This document shows positions 24,702 through 32,764 of a stretch of 64,000 nt of DNA, piece by piece (the stretch's first letter is position 1; the number at the start of each line of letters is the position of its first letter). The notes below the pieces were generated by a model that searched no databases, was not told where the DNA came from, and saw only the letters and a list, made by a program, of their open reading frames with translations. Origin of the DNA: Georgenia muralis. GTDB taxonomy: Bacteria > Actinomycetota > Actinomycetes > Actinomycetales > Actinomycetaceae. The stretch covers positions 1,612,001 through 1,676,000 of the forward strand of contig NZ_RKRA01000001.1 of NCBI RefSeq assembly GCF_003814705.1, read 5' to 3'. Position numbers and translations under genes: made by a program.

Positions 24702-25870
24702 CGTGGTGGACGGGCACGCGGCTGGTCACCGGTCGGGCGATCCGGGAGAACCTGCGCTCGCGGACCTTCAAGATCGTCACGGCCTTCCTCCTCCTGCTCT
24801 CCGTGGCCGCCGTCCTCCTGCCCCAGCTCCTCGGCCAGGACGAGCGCGACTTCACCCTCGCCACCGCCGGGGAGGTCCCGACCGGTCTCGCCGCCACCCT
24901 CGACGCCTCGGCGCGGGCCGCGGAGCTCGAGGTGGACTACCTCGCCGCGGCGGACGACGACGCCGTGCGCCTCGCCGTCGAGGAGGGCGACGCCGACGCC
25001 GGGCTCGCCGGCGACGTCCTCTACACCGCCCAGCCCGGCGGGCTCTTCCCGGCCCTGGTGGGCCAGGCGGTGGTCGCCGTCGAGCTCGCCGACCGGCTCG
25101 GCGCCGCCGGGCTGGACCCTGAGGAGATCGCCGGCGTGCAGTCGGTCGTCCCGCCCGAGCAGGTGGGGGTCGGCGGCGTGGAGGACGCCGACCGGGCCGG
25201 GGTGGGGTTCATCGTCGGGATCGTCCTCTACCTGGCGGTCACCTTCGCCGGGAGCGCCATCGCCACGGCGGTGGCGACGGAGAAGTCGACGCGCATCTCC
25301 GAGGTGCTCCTCGCCGTCCTGCGGCCCAGCCAGGTGATGGTCGGGACCGTGCTGGCGGTCGGGGCGGTGACGTTCGGCCAGCTCCTCCTGCTCGCCACCC
25401 CGCTCGCCGTGGCCGTGCGGGTCACCGACGCGGTCGGGCTGCCGCCGGTCGCCACCACGGACATCGCGCTCGGCGTGGTCTGGTTCGTGCTCGGCTTCGC
25501 CACCTACGCGTTCCTCTTCGCCGCGGCCGGCTCGCTCGTGGACAAGCTCAGCGACCTCAGCGCGAGCATCACCCAGATCACCATCGTCCTCGTCGCGGGG
25601 TACATGGTGGGCGTGACGGTCGCGACGACCGACAGCGAGGGCGCCGCGAGCGTCGCCGCGTCGATCTTCCCGCTCAGCGCGCCGCTGGTCATGCCGATCC
25701 GCTGGAGCGTGGGAGAGGTGCCGGCCTACCAGCTCGCCCTCGCCATGGTGCTGAGCGCGGCGACGGCGGCGCTGCTGGCCGCGTTCGCCTCGCGCGTCTA
25801 CAGGGCGCTGCTCGTCACCGGGCGACGGGCCCGCCTGCGCGACGTCGTCGGCCGGGACGCGACCGGCTGA
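24698..25870 (+). CDS. ABC-2 family permease, NatB-like
   Basis: 390 residues. One N-terminal span (IVTAFLLLLSVAAVLLPQLL), a roughly 150-residue extracytoplasmic domain rich in Asp/Glu, then five spans from about residue 170 onward. ATAVATEKSTRISEVLLAVLRP is the ABC-2 hallmark loop of NatB/YhaP proteins. ATGA overlap with the ATPase gene. A perfect GC hairpin at 25938 ends the transcript. Confidence 0.88.
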   Translation: MTWWTGTRLVTGRAIRENLRSRTFKIVTAFLLLLSVAAVLLPQLLGQDERDFTLATAGEVPTGLAATLDASARAAELEVDYLAAADDDAVRLAVEEGDADAGLAGDVLYTAQPGGLFPALVGQAVVAVELADRLGAAGLDPEEIAGVQSVVPPEQVGVGGVEDADRAGVGFIVGIVLYLAVTFAGSAIATAVATEKSTRISEVLLAVLRPSQVMVGTVLAVGAVTFGQLLLLATPLAVAVRVTDAVGLPPVATTDIALGVVWFVLGFATYAFLFAAAGSLVDKLSDLSASITQITIVLVAGYMVGVTVATTDSEGAASVAASIFPLSAPLVMPIRWSVGEVPAYQLALAMVLSAATAALLAAFASRVYRALLVTGRRARLRDVVGRDATG

Positions 25871-25937
25871 CCCCACCGGCCGCACGACGGCGACGGAGCC
25901 AGGGGCCTCGGGTCGGGAGCGTGCCTCGGACATGGCA

Positions 25938-25966
25938 GCGGCCGGGCCCGTGACGGGCCCGGCCGC
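25938..25966 (+). terminator. Near-perfect palindromic terminator
   Basis: 14-bp arms GCGGCCGGGCCCGT and ACGGGCCCGGCCGC around a single G, 67 bp after the permease stop. The rest of the 329-base gap 25871-26199 is non-coding. Its last 100 bases, holding GGTACC and a GAAGGAGAACC ribosome site, are the leader of the next gene. Confidence 0.75.
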
Positions 25967-26199
25967 GGGGGTGCGGCGGCCGCCCCTGCGTGCCGTCGAA
26001 CCCGGACACCCCCGAAGGTATCGGTGGGTCGGGCGTGCGAATGGGACCGAAGGCCCTCGCGCGGGGCGACGCGACCCTTGCCACCTGGTAGGACACCACC
26101 CGATCCGTGCCGGTCCACCCCCTTTGGTCCCGATGTCGGCGCCGCACCCGGGACGACGATGGGCACGTTGGTACCCACGCACACCGAAGGAGAACCGCA

Positions 26200-26958
26200 A
26201 TGTCGCAGATCACTCCCGGCCGCTTCACCGGCAAGACCGCCGTCGTCACCGGCGCCGGGTCGGGCATCGGGCGGGCCACCGCCGTCCGGCTCGCCCAGGA
26301 GGGCGCTCGCGTCGTCGCCACCGACGTCGTCGCGGAGAGGCTGGACAGCCTCGCGGCCGAGCTCGCCGACGCCGACGTCACCACCGTCGTGGCCGACGTC
26401 TCGGACGAGGACGGCGTCGCCGCGGTCGTCGATGCGGCCGGCGGGCGCGTGGACTGCCTGGCCAACGTGGCCGGGATCATGGACAAGTTCCTCACCGCCC
26501 ACGAGATCGACGACGCCACCTGGGAGCGCGTCATGGCGGTCAACGTCACCGCGGTCATGCGCCTGACCCGGGCGGTCCTGCCGCTCATGCTGGGCGCCGG
26601 CGCGGGCTCCATCGTCACGGTCGGCTCCGAGGCCGGACTGCGCGGCTCCTCCGCCGGCGTCGCCTACACGACGTCGAAGCACGCCGTCGTCGGCTTCACC
26701 AAGAGCTGCTCCGTGCTCTACGCCCCCAAGGGGATCCGGGTGAACCTCGTCGCCCCGGGCGCCGTGCGGACGAACATCGAGGCCCCGATGGCCTCGCAGT
26801 TCGCCGCCGAGCGCCTGGGACCGCTCATGCAGGTGGTCATCCCGCCGATCGCCGAGCCGGAGCACCTCGCCGCGGCCATCACCTGGCTGCTGAGCGACGA
26901 CTCCGCCAACGTCACCGGCGCGATCCTGCCCTCCGACGGCGGGTGGTCGGCCCTGTAG
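26200..26958 (+). CDS. Short-chain dehydrogenase/reductase, FabG-like
   Basis: 252 residues, classical SDR. TGAGSGIGRA near 17-26, cofactor Asp in ATDVVAERLD (NAD preference likely), NVAGIM in place of NNAG, catalytic Ser in VGSEAGLRGS, YTTSKHAVVG with Tyr and Lys, and PGAVRTNIE after strand 6. The second Asn of the usual NNAG tetrad is Val (ANVAG), which is a tolerated variant. A clear GAAGGAG ribosome site precedes the ATG. Substrate unknown; no operon partner within 260 bp. Confidence 0.88.
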   Translation: MSQITPGRFTGKTAVVTGAGSGIGRATAVRLAQEGARVVATDVVAERLDSLAAELADADVTTVVADVSDEDGVAAVVDAAGGRVDCLANVAGIMDKFLTAHEIDDATWERVMAVNVTAVMRLTRAVLPLMLGAGAGSIVTVGSEAGLRGSSAGVAYTTSKHAVVGFTKSCSVLYAPKGIRVNLVAPGAVRTNIEAPMASQFAAERLGPLMQVVIPPIAEPEHLAAAITWLLSDDSANVTGAILPSDGGWSAL

Positions 26959-27157
26959 ACGACGCGTGAGGCGGCCGGTGCGGGCCGCGTGACCCGGCTG
27001 GGCCGGACCGTCGCCGACGTGCGCCGGTCCGGCGCACCGCCGAGGTCCACGCCGCGTCCGAGGACCTCGACGCGTCCGAGCACCGGCTGGCGCTGCCGCA
27101 GCACATGCGCGACCGCTCCGCCTGTGGCGCATGCCACGACGTCCGTCCGGAATGAAG

Positions 27158-27169
27158 TTGAATGTTCAC
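27158..27169. promoter_or_regulatory. Possible MarR-type operator upstream of FMN reductase gene
   Basis: TTGAA-TG-TTCAC, an almost symmetric site of the TTGAANNTTCAA kind, sits in a short AT-rich patch 51 bp before the start codon. Weak signal; no regulator gene is adjacent. Confidence 0.3.
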
Positions 27170-27219
27170 GCATTGAGGTGGAGGTACCGGACACAACCCG
27201 TCCCACCTCGAGGAGCACC

Positions 27220-27807
27220 ATGACGAAGATCGCCATCATCACCGGCAGCGTCCGTCCCGGCCGGCAGAGCCTGAACGTCGCCACCTGGGTCAAGTCCATC
27301 GCCGACCGGCGCGACGACGCCACGTTCGAGGTCGTCGACATCGCCGACTTCAACCTCCCGCTGTGGCAGGAGCCCATGTCCCCGTCGTGGGGCCCCGCGG
27401 AGTCCGCCGAGGGCCGGGCGTGGTCGGCGAGGATGGCCGAGTTCGACGGCTACGTCTTCGTCGTCCCCGAGTACAACCACTCCGTGACCGGCGCCCTCAA
27501 GAACGCCCTGGACTACCTCAAGCCCGAGGTGGCCAACAAGGCCGCGGCGTTCGTCTCCTACGGCGCCGCCGGCGGCGCCCGCGCGGTGGAGCACCTGCGC
27601 GGGATCGTCGCGGAGATGGAGATGGCCCACGTGCGCAACACCGTGATGATGTCCCTGTTCACCGACTTCGAGAACTTCTCGGCGTTCACCCCCACCGAGC
27701 AGGCCGTCGCCTCGGTCGACCCGATGCTCGACCAGCTCCTGCCCTGGACCAAGGCCATGGAGGCCGTCCGGGCGGGCGACTTCGCCGCCGTCGGCGCCAA
27801 CGCCTGA
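27220..27807 (+). CDS. NADPH-dependent FMN reductase family protein
   Basis: 195 residues, flavodoxin-like fold. The phosphate-binding loop is GSVRPGRQSLNVA (about 9-21) and the isoalloxazine loop is VPEYNHSVTGALKNALDYL. These match the SsuE/ChrR/azoreductase-type FMN_red family. It probably reduces quinones, chromate, azo compounds or free flavin with NAD(P)H. The ATG follows CGAGGAGCACC. A 16-bp hairpin ends the gene. A putative operator upstream suggests induction by a small molecule (inference). Confidence 0.9.
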   Translation: MTKIAIITGSVRPGRQSLNVATWVKSIADRRDDATFEVVDIADFNLPLWQEPMSPSWGPAESAEGRAWSARMAEFDGYVFVVPEYNHSVTGALKNALDYLKPEVANKAAAFVSYGAAGGARAVEHLRGIVAEMEMAHVRNTVMMSLFTDFENFSAFTPTEQAVASVDPMLDQLLPWTKAMEAVRAGDFAAVGANA

Positions 27808-27846
27808 CGCAGACCGAGGGCGGACCGGCGAGCCGGCACGTCCCAC

Positions 27847-27884
27847 CGACGCCCGGTGACGGCCCCTGCCGTCACCGGGCGTCG
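27847..27884 (+). terminator. Strong hairpin terminator after FMN reductase
   Basis: 16-bp perfect stem: left arm starting CGACGCCCGG (27847-27862), loop CCCCTG, right arm ending CGGGCGTCG (27869-27884). Confidence 0.8.
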
Positions 27885-27904
27885 TCGTCCCGGCCACCCC
27901 CTGG

Positions 27905-27935
27905 ACCGGGCCGGTCAGGACCTGACCGGCCCGGT
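27905..27935 (-). terminator. Terminator for the alcohol dehydrogenase gene
   Basis: 15-bp perfect arms ACCGGGCCGGTCAGG and CCTGACCGGCCCGGT around one A, just beyond the minus-strand stop at 27944. Back to back with the plus-strand terminator at 27847. Confidence 0.75.
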
Positions 27936-27943
27936 GCGCCGCG

Positions 27944-28894
27944 TCAGTCCGCGATGTGCGCGACGACGCGGCCCGTGACCCGGTGGTTCCTGAGGTCGTC
28001 GAGCCCACGCGGGATGTCGTCGAACCCGATCACCGTCACCTCGGGGGAGATGTCCCCGCGCGCGAGCAGCTCGTAGACCGCGGCCACGTCCTCCTTGGTC
28101 CCGCCGTTCGATCCGATGAGGGTCGCCTGCTTGAGGATGACGTCGCGCGTGCTGATGGTGGCCTCGAGCCTGCCCATCCCCACGATGACGATGCGCCCGT
28201 CCCGCCGGATCGCGGCGACGGCGTCCGCCGTCGTGGTGCCGAAGCCCGCGTAGTCGACGATGACGTCGAAGTCCTGGCCGGCCCACTCGGCCACGTCCTT
28301 GACGACCGAGACGGCGCCCGCCTGACGCGCCCGGTCCCACACCGCCTCGTTGACCTCGGCGACGTGGACCTCGGCACCGTTGACGACGGCGACGCGGGCG
28401 CCCACCTGGCCGAGCCCGCCGAACCCGATGATGCCGACCTTGTCGCCCTTCCTCAGCCCGCCCTGGACCATGACCGCGTGGTAGGAGGTCATCCCGGCGT
28501 CGGTGCCGAGGGCGGCCAGCTCGAAGGTCAGGCCCTCCGGCATCGGCACGAGGTCGCCGGCCAGGACGCGGTGCTGGTAGGTGAACCCGCCGTCGCGCGC
28601 GTAGCCGGGTGCGCCCTCGCTCGCCGTGGGGCAGACCCCCACCCGGTCGCCGACGGCGACCTCGGTCACGCCCTCGCCGACCCGGGCCACGACACCGGCG
28701 ATCTCGTGCCCGATGACGATGGGTCGGTGGGGGATGAGGGCGAGCCAGCCGGGGTCGGTCATGGCGCCGACGTCGGAGTGGCACAGGCCCGCGGCCTTGA
28801 TGTCCAGGACCACCTCCCCCGGGCCCGGCGTGGGCTCGGGGATGTCCGCCTCGACGAGCGGCTCGTTCGTGGTGGTGAAGTGCCAGGCCTTCAT
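27944..28894 (-). CDS. NAD(P)-dependent medium-chain alcohol dehydrogenase lacking the structural zinc site
   Basis: 316 residues, MDR superfamily. Catalytic-domain residues are AGLCHSDV (Cys38) and GHEIAG (His63, Glu64); the usual third ligand Cys is Asp132 in GTDAGMTSYHA. The Rossmann motif GFGGLGQVG is at 157-165. The lobe that normally carries four structural cysteines has a single Cys (GVCPTASEGAPGYARDGG), so structural zinc is absent and the protein is shorter than the usual 340-350 residues. The ATG at 28894 is preceded by GGAGGAGACACC. It may act on aldehydes or alcohols; substrate unknown. Lies 103 bp downstream of nadC on the same strand. Confidence 0.87.
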   Translation of the reverse strand: MKAWHFTTTNEPLVEADIPEPTPGPGEVVLDIKAAGLCHSDVGAMTDPGWLALIPHRPIVIGHEIAGVVARVGEGVTEVAVGDRVGVCPTASEGAPGYARDGGFTYQHRVLAGDLVPMPEGLTFELAALGTDAGMTSYHAVMVQGGLRKGDKVGIIGFGGLGQVGARVAVVNGAEVHVAEVNEAVWDRARQAGAVSVVKDVAEWAGQDFDVIVDYAGFGTTTADAVAAIRRDGRIVIVGMGRLEATISTRDVILKQATLIGSNGGTKEDVAAVYELLARGDISPEVTVIGFDDIPRGLDDLRNHRVTGRVVAHIAD

Positions 28895-28940
28895 GGTGTC
28901 TCCTCCGGGAGGTCGGGTGTGATCGTCACCACCTTCCAGC

Positions 28941-28990
28941 ACCGGACCCGTCCGGTTCCGGGACCTCCGGCCCCGTCCCGCCGCGGCGGG
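28941..28990 (-). terminator. Candidate terminator/attenuator between nadC and the dehydrogenase gene
   Basis: Two small inverted repeats: the CCCGCC-GC-GGCGGG palindrome at 28977-28990, directly after the nadC stop, and ACCGGA-CCCG-TCCGGT at 28941-28956. Either could separate the nad operon from the dehydrogenase. Weak evidence. Confidence 0.35.
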
Positions 28991-28997
28991 GCGCGGC

Positions 28998-29849
28998 TCA
29001 GACGAGGTCGAGGACGTCCAGCCCGATGTCGAGCACCGGCGCCGAGTGGGTGATCCGCCCGGCGGACATGAGGTCCACCCCGCTCGCGGCGACTGCCGGC
29101 GCGGTGGCCGCCGTCAGCCGTCCCGACGCCTCGGTCACCATGCGCCCGCCGACGAGGGCCACCGCCTCGCGCAGCTGCTCGGGGGTCATGTTGTCGAGCA
29201 GCACCGCGTCGACGGGGTCGGTGAGGACCTCGCGGAGCTGGTCGAGGGTGTCCACCTCGATCTCGATCTTCACGAGGTGACCCACGCCCGCCCGCGCGGC
29301 GGCGACGGCCGCCCGCACCCCGCCGGCCAGGGCGATGTGGTTGTCCTTGATGAGCACGGCGTCGTCGAGCCCGAAGCGGTGGTTGACCCCGCCGCCGGCG
29401 AGGACGGCGTGCTTCTCCACCGCCCGCAGGCCGGGCGTCGTCTTGCGGGTGCACGTCACCCGCGTGCCGGTGCCGGCGACGGCGTCGGCGATCTGGGCCG
29501 TGGCCGTCGCGACGCCCGAGAGGTGTCCCAGGAAGTTCAGCGCCACCCGCTCGGCGGTGAGGATCCCGCGGGCGGGGCCGGTGACCCGGGCGACGACGTC
29601 ACCGGCCGAGACCCGGGTGCCGTCCGGGTGCAGGACCGCCACCTCGGTGCGCCTGTCGACGAGCCCGAACGCGGCGACGGCGAGGTCGGTGCCCGCGACG
29701 ACGCCCGCCTCCCGGGCGACGAGGGCCACGGTGGCGCGGCGGTCGGCCGGGACGACGGTGTCGGAGGTGACGTCGCCGGCGCGGCCCAGGTCCTCGAGCA
29801 GAGCGGCGCGCACGAGCGGCTCGACGAGGAGGGGGGACAGGGCTCTCAC
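28998..29849 (-). CDS. nadC: Nicotinate-nucleotide pyrophosphorylase (carboxylating)
   Basis: 283 residues. Converts quinolinate plus PRPP to nicotinate mononucleotide, CO2 and PPi, the third step of de novo NAD synthesis. Quinolinate/PRPP-site motifs: ERVALNFLGHLSGVAT, CTRKTTPGLRAVEKHAV, GGGVNHRFGLDDAVLIKDNH, then KIEIEVDTLDQL and the C-terminal VDLMSAGRITHSAPVLDIGLD. All expected Arg, Lys and His positions look intact. Starts within the nadB stop (ATGA). Last gene of nadA-nadB-nadC. Confidence 0.97.
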   Translation of the reverse strand: MRALSPLLVEPLVRAALLEDLGRAGDVTSDTVVPADRRATVALVAREAGVVAGTDLAVAAFGLVDRRTEVAVLHPDGTRVSAGDVVARVTGPARGILTAERVALNFLGHLSGVATATAQIADAVAGTGTRVTCTRKTTPGLRAVEKHAVLAGGGVNHRFGLDDAVLIKDNHIALAGGVRAAVAAARAGVGHLVKIEIEVDTLDQLREVLTDPVDAVLLDNMTPEQLREAVALVGGRMVTEASGRLTAATAPAVAASGVDLMSAGRITHSAPVLDIGLDVLDLV

Positions 29850-31480
29850 AGGCTGCTCCGTTCGTGCGCGAGGCGATCGGCGGGCCGGTTGCGGGCCGGC
29901 TCGAGGGCCTCGGCGAGGGTGAGGGTGGTGTGGACCGGCGCGGCCGGCGCGGGGAAGTCGGTCCGGGTGTGCGCGCCGCGGCTCTCCTCCCGGAGCTGCG
30001 CGGAGGTGGCGACGAGGAACGCGGTCAGGGTGGCGTCGTCGACCGCGTCGGGACCCGCCGTCCTCACCCGCTCGCCGAGCTCCTCGGCCGCGGCCGCGAG
30101 CCCCGGGCCGTCACGTAGGACGCCGACGCAGGCGCTCATGAGGGCGCGCAGGCTCGCGGTGCCGTCGCTGGGGACGGCGGGCGGGAGGGCAGGCGGGACG
30201 GCGGGCGGGAGGGCAGGCGGGACGGCGGGCGGGAGGGCAGGCGCGACGGCGGGCGGGACGGCACGCGGGAGCGGCAGCGGGAGGCGACGCTGCGCCGTGG
30301 TCGCGCCCGCGGCAGAGCGGGCGGCGCGCACGTCCGCCGCGACCCACCCCGCGCAGACCGCAGCTTCGAGCAGGGAGTTCGACGCCAGCCGGTTGGCGCC
30401 GTGCAGCCCGGTGCTCGCGACCTCGCCCACCGCCCACAGGCCCGCGACCGAGGTCCGGCCGCGGCTGTCCACGGCCACCCCGCCCATCGCGTAGTGGGCC
30501 GCAGGCCGCACGGGCACCAGGTCACGCGAGGGATCGATGCCGGCGGCCCGGCACGCCGCCGTCACGGTGGGGAAGTGGGCCGCGAAGCCCGGCACCCCGC
30601 GCGCGTCGAGGAGGACCCGCCCGCCCCGGCGCTGCTCGGCGAACACGGCACGGGAGACGACGTCGCGGGGGGCGAGATCGTCGGACAGCAGGCGCGCGCC
30701 GTCCGCGGTGACGAGGTGGGCGCCCTCGCCGCGCACCGCCTCGCTCACCAGCGGCATGGGGTCCAGGCCGACGTCGAGCGCGGTGGGGTGGAACTGCACC
30801 ATCTCCAGGTCCCGCAGGACGGCGCCGGCGCGGGCGGCCAGGGCGACGCCCTGCCCGCGTGACGCCGTCGGGTTGGTGGTGTCCCGGAAGAGCCCGCCGA
30901 GCCCGCCGGTGGCCAGGACCACGGCGGTCGCGGCCAGGACGGAGCGCTCGCCGTCACGCTCGACGACGACGCCGGTGACCCGGCAGCCGTCGAGGACGAG
31001 CCGGCCGGCCCGGGTGTGCGCGAGGACCGCGACCGAGGGGGTGGCTCGCACCGCGGCGGCGGCGGCGCGCAGGAGCTCGCGGCCGGTGGCGTCACCACCG
31101 GCGTGGGCGACCCGGTGGCGCGAGTGCGCGCCCTCGAGGCCGAGCGCGACCGCGCCGTCGGGCGCGCGGTCGAACCGGGCGCCGAGGCGGGCCAGGTGGG
31201 CCACGGTCTCGGGTGCGGCGCCGGTGACGGCCTCCACGACCCCGACGTCGCACAGCCCCGCTCCCGCGTGGACCGTGTCGAGCGCGTGCAGGGCGGGGGC
31301 GTCGCCGTCGTCCAGCGCGGCCGCGATCCCGCCCTGGGCGAGGTCGGAGGAGGTGTGCTCGCCCAGCTCCCCGGTGGTGAGCACCATGCACGGGAGCGGG
31401 GCGAGGTGCAGCGCCGTGAGCAGCCCCGCGAGCCCGCCGCCGACGACGACGACAGGCGCGTCGTGCGCGGCCGTCCTCAT
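29846..31480 (-). CDS. nadB: L-aspartate oxidase
   Basis: 544 residues, FAD enzyme oxidizing L-aspartate to iminoaspartate for NadA. FAD-binding [16 protein letters not shown] near residue 10, [13 protein letters not shown], substrate-site [29 protein letters not shown] and [15 protein letters not shown], all characteristic. Between the FAD/capping domains and the C-terminal helical domain ([13 protein letters not shown]...) is a low-complexity linker of PPALPPAV octapeptide repeats that is not part of the family consensus. ATG at 31480 overlaps the nadA stop by 4 bp; the longer upstream frame is spurious. Confidence 0.96.
   Translation of the reverse strand: MRTAAHDAPVVVVGGGLAGLLTALHLAPLPCMVLTTGELGEHTSSDLAQGGIAAALDDGDAPALHALDTVHAGAGLCDVGVVEAVTGAAPETVAHLARLGARFDRAPDGAVALGLEGAHSRHRVAHAGGDATGRELLRAAAAAVRATPSVAVLAHTRAGRLVLDGCRVTGVVVERDGERSVLAATAVVLATGGLGGLFRDTTNPTASRGQGVALAARAGAVLRDLEMVQFHPTALDVGLDPMPLVSEAVRGEGAHLVTADGARLLSDDLAPRDVVSRAVFAEQRRGGRVLLDARGVPGFAAHFPTVTAACRAAGIDPSRDLVPVRPAAHYAMGGVAVDSRGRTSVAGLWAVGEVASTGLHGANRLASNSLLEAAVCAGWVAADVRAARSAAGATTAQRRLPLPLPRAVPPAVAPALPPAVPPALPPAVPPALPPAVPSDGTASLRALMSACVGVLRDGPGLAAAAEELGERVRTAGPDAVDDATLTAFLVATSAQLREESRGAHTRTDFPAPAAPVHTTLTLAEALEPARNRPADRLAHERSSL
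30171..30262 (-). repeat. 24-bp tandem repeat inside nadB (PPALPPAV linker)
   Basis: Three identical 24-bp units (30171-30194, 30195-30218, 30219-30242; plus-strand unit begins GGGACGGCGGGCGGG) are followed by a degenerate fourth. Each unit is eight codons, so unit gain or loss keeps the frame. It encodes a Pro/Ala/Leu linker between enzyme domains. Confidence 0.9.
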
Positions 31481-32454
31481 CGCACGGCCAGCATGCGCTC
31501 GACGGCCGCGCGGGCGCGGTCGGCCACCTCCGGGTCGATCGTGACCTCGTGGCGCATGTGCTCCAGTGCCGCCCGGATGGCGGCGAGGGTGTTGCGCTTC
31601 ATGTGCGGGCAGAGGTTGCACGGGCGGACGAACTCCACCCCGGGGTTGACGGCGGAGACGTTGTCGCTCATCGAGCACTCGGTGATGAGCGCGACCCGGG
31701 CGGGCTGCTCCACCGTGACGAAGTCCTGCATCTGCGCCGTCGAGCCGGCCATGTCGGCGGCGGCGACCACCTCGGGCGGGCACTCGGGGTGGGCGAGCAC
31801 GACGACGCCCGGGTGGTCCTGGCGGATCTGCTCGATGTCGAACGGCGTGAAGCGCTCGTGCACCTCGCAGTGCCCGGGCCAGGTGATCACCTCGACGCCG
31901 GTCTGCGCGGCGATGTTCCGGGCCAGATACTCGTCCGGGATCATGATGACCCGGTCCACACCGAGCGACTCGATGACCCTGACGGCGTTGCCCGAGGTGC
32001 AGCAGATGTCCGACTCAGCCTTCACGTCCGCGCTCGTGTTGACGTACGTGACCACCGGGACGCCGGGGTGGGCGGCCTTGAGGGCGCGCACGTCGGCCGC
32101 GGTGATGGACTCGGCGAGCGAGCACCCGGCACGCAGGTCCGGGATGAGGACCGTCTTGGCCGGGTTGAGCAGCTTGGCCGTCTCGGCCATGAAGTGGACG
32201 CCGGCGAGCACGATGACGTCCGCCTCTACCGTCTGCGCCTCACGGGCCAGGGCGAGGGAGTCCCCGACGATGTCCGAGACGCCGTGGAAGATCTCCGGGG
32301 TCTGGTAGTTGTGGCCGAGGATGACTGCGTTGCGTTCCCGCTTCAGTCGCAGGATCGCCTCGACGTCGTCGGCCATCGTGGCCCACTCGACGCGGGGGAT
32401 GACGTTCTGGACGCGCTCGTACAGGGCGTCGGTGCTGATGGTGACGGCGCTCAT
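31477..32454 (-). CDS. nadA: Quinolinate synthase
   Basis: 325 residues. Condenses iminoaspartate with dihydroxyacetone phosphate to quinolinate using a [4Fe-4S] cluster. Three pseudo-repeat domains each supply one cluster Cys: [18 protein letters not shown] and [11 protein letters not shown]. Other active-site motifs: [34 protein letters not shown] and [11 protein letters not shown]. Three-cysteine pattern and length match the usual NadA. GAGAGGGGCCGGCCG precedes the ATG. First gene of the operon, just downstream of two inverted repeats. Confidence 0.97.
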   Translation of the reverse strand: MSAVTISTDALYERVQNVIPRVEWATMADDVEAILRLKRERNAVILGHNYQTPEIFHGVSDIVGDSLALAREAQTVEADVIVLAGVHFMAETAKLLNPAKTVLIPDLRAGCSLAESITAADVRALKAAHPGVPVVTYVNTSADVKAESDICCTSGNAVRVIESLGVDRVIMIPDEYLARNIAAQTGVEVITWPGHCEVHERFTPFDIEQIRQDHPGVVVLAHPECPPEVVAAADMAGSTAQMQDFVTVEQPARVALITECSMSDNVSAVNPGVEFVRPCNLCPHMKRNTLAAIRAALEHMRHEVTIDPEVADRARAAVERMLAVR

Positions 32455-32474
32455 CGGCCGGCCCCTCTCTACTT

Positions 32475-32512
32475 ATGCTGCAACTGAGCATTGTTAGTGC
32501 TGAGTGTGAGCA
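32475..32512. promoter_or_regulatory. Two in-phase inverted repeats in the nadA promoter, candidate NrtR operators
   Basis: Site 1: ATGCT, 7-base spacer, AGCAT (32475-32491). Site 2: TGCT, 7-base spacer, AGCA (32498-32512). Their centres (32483 and 32505) are 22 bp apart, two helical turns, so two dimers would bind on one face. They lie 21-58 bp upstream of the nadA start in an AT-rich patch. NrtR represses nad genes in several bacteria and an NrtR-type gene is 3.4 kb away. I cannot match the sequence to a published box from memory. Confidence 0.6.
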
Positions 32513-32562
32513 TAAGCGGATGTGGGGCTGCCTGTCACCTTCTTCTCATATCGAGAACATCA

Positions 32563-32674
32563 GCCCGTGAGCCCGTGAGCCCGTGAGCCCGTGAGCCGGT
32601 GAGCCCGTGAGCCCGTGAGCCGGTGAGCCCGTGAGCCCGTGAGCCGGTGAGCCGGTGAGGCCTTGAGGCCGTGA
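32563..32674. repeat. 8-bp tandem array, 14 units of GCCCGTGA/GCCGGTGA
   Basis: Fourteen contiguous octamers: GCCCGTGA in most, GCCGGTGA at units 5, 8, 11 and 12, GGCCTTGA and GGCCGTGA as the last two. The variants give a higher-order 24-bp period (two GCCCGTGA plus one GCCGGTGA) over units 3-11, so the array probably grew by 24-bp duplications. It lies between the STAS gene terminator and the nadA operators. The 310-base gap 32455-32764 contains only the operators, this array and that terminator. Confidence 0.92.
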
Positions 32675-32718
32675 GCAAGCGTCCGTGGACCGGCGCCCGT
32701 GGACCGGCGTCGTCGCTC

Positions 32719-32745
32719 CGACGCCGGCTCAGCCGGCCGGCGTCG
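32719..32745 (-). terminator. Terminator for the STAS gene
   Basis: CGACGCCGGC and GCCGGCGTCG, 10-bp perfect stem with a 7-base loop, 20 bp past the stop at 32765. Confidence 0.65.
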
Positions 32746-32764
32746 TGGGGAGTGCCCGGGGTGA

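Noticed and set aside
24047-26200. 717-codon minus-strand open frame across the NatAB-like genes
   Set aside because: Shadow of well-supported plus-strand genes and of a terminator; no ribosome site, no motif.
28895-28997. The alcohol dehydrogenase as fourth gene of the nad operon
   Set aside because: A 103-base gap with two hairpins and no functional link; separate transcription is more likely.
30243-30262. Frameshift in nadB
   Set aside because: The fourth repeat unit is shortened and degenerate but the reading frame continues intact into the conserved C-terminal helical domain.
32563-32674. CRISPR array
   Set aside because: 8-bp units without spacers; no cas genes in the window.
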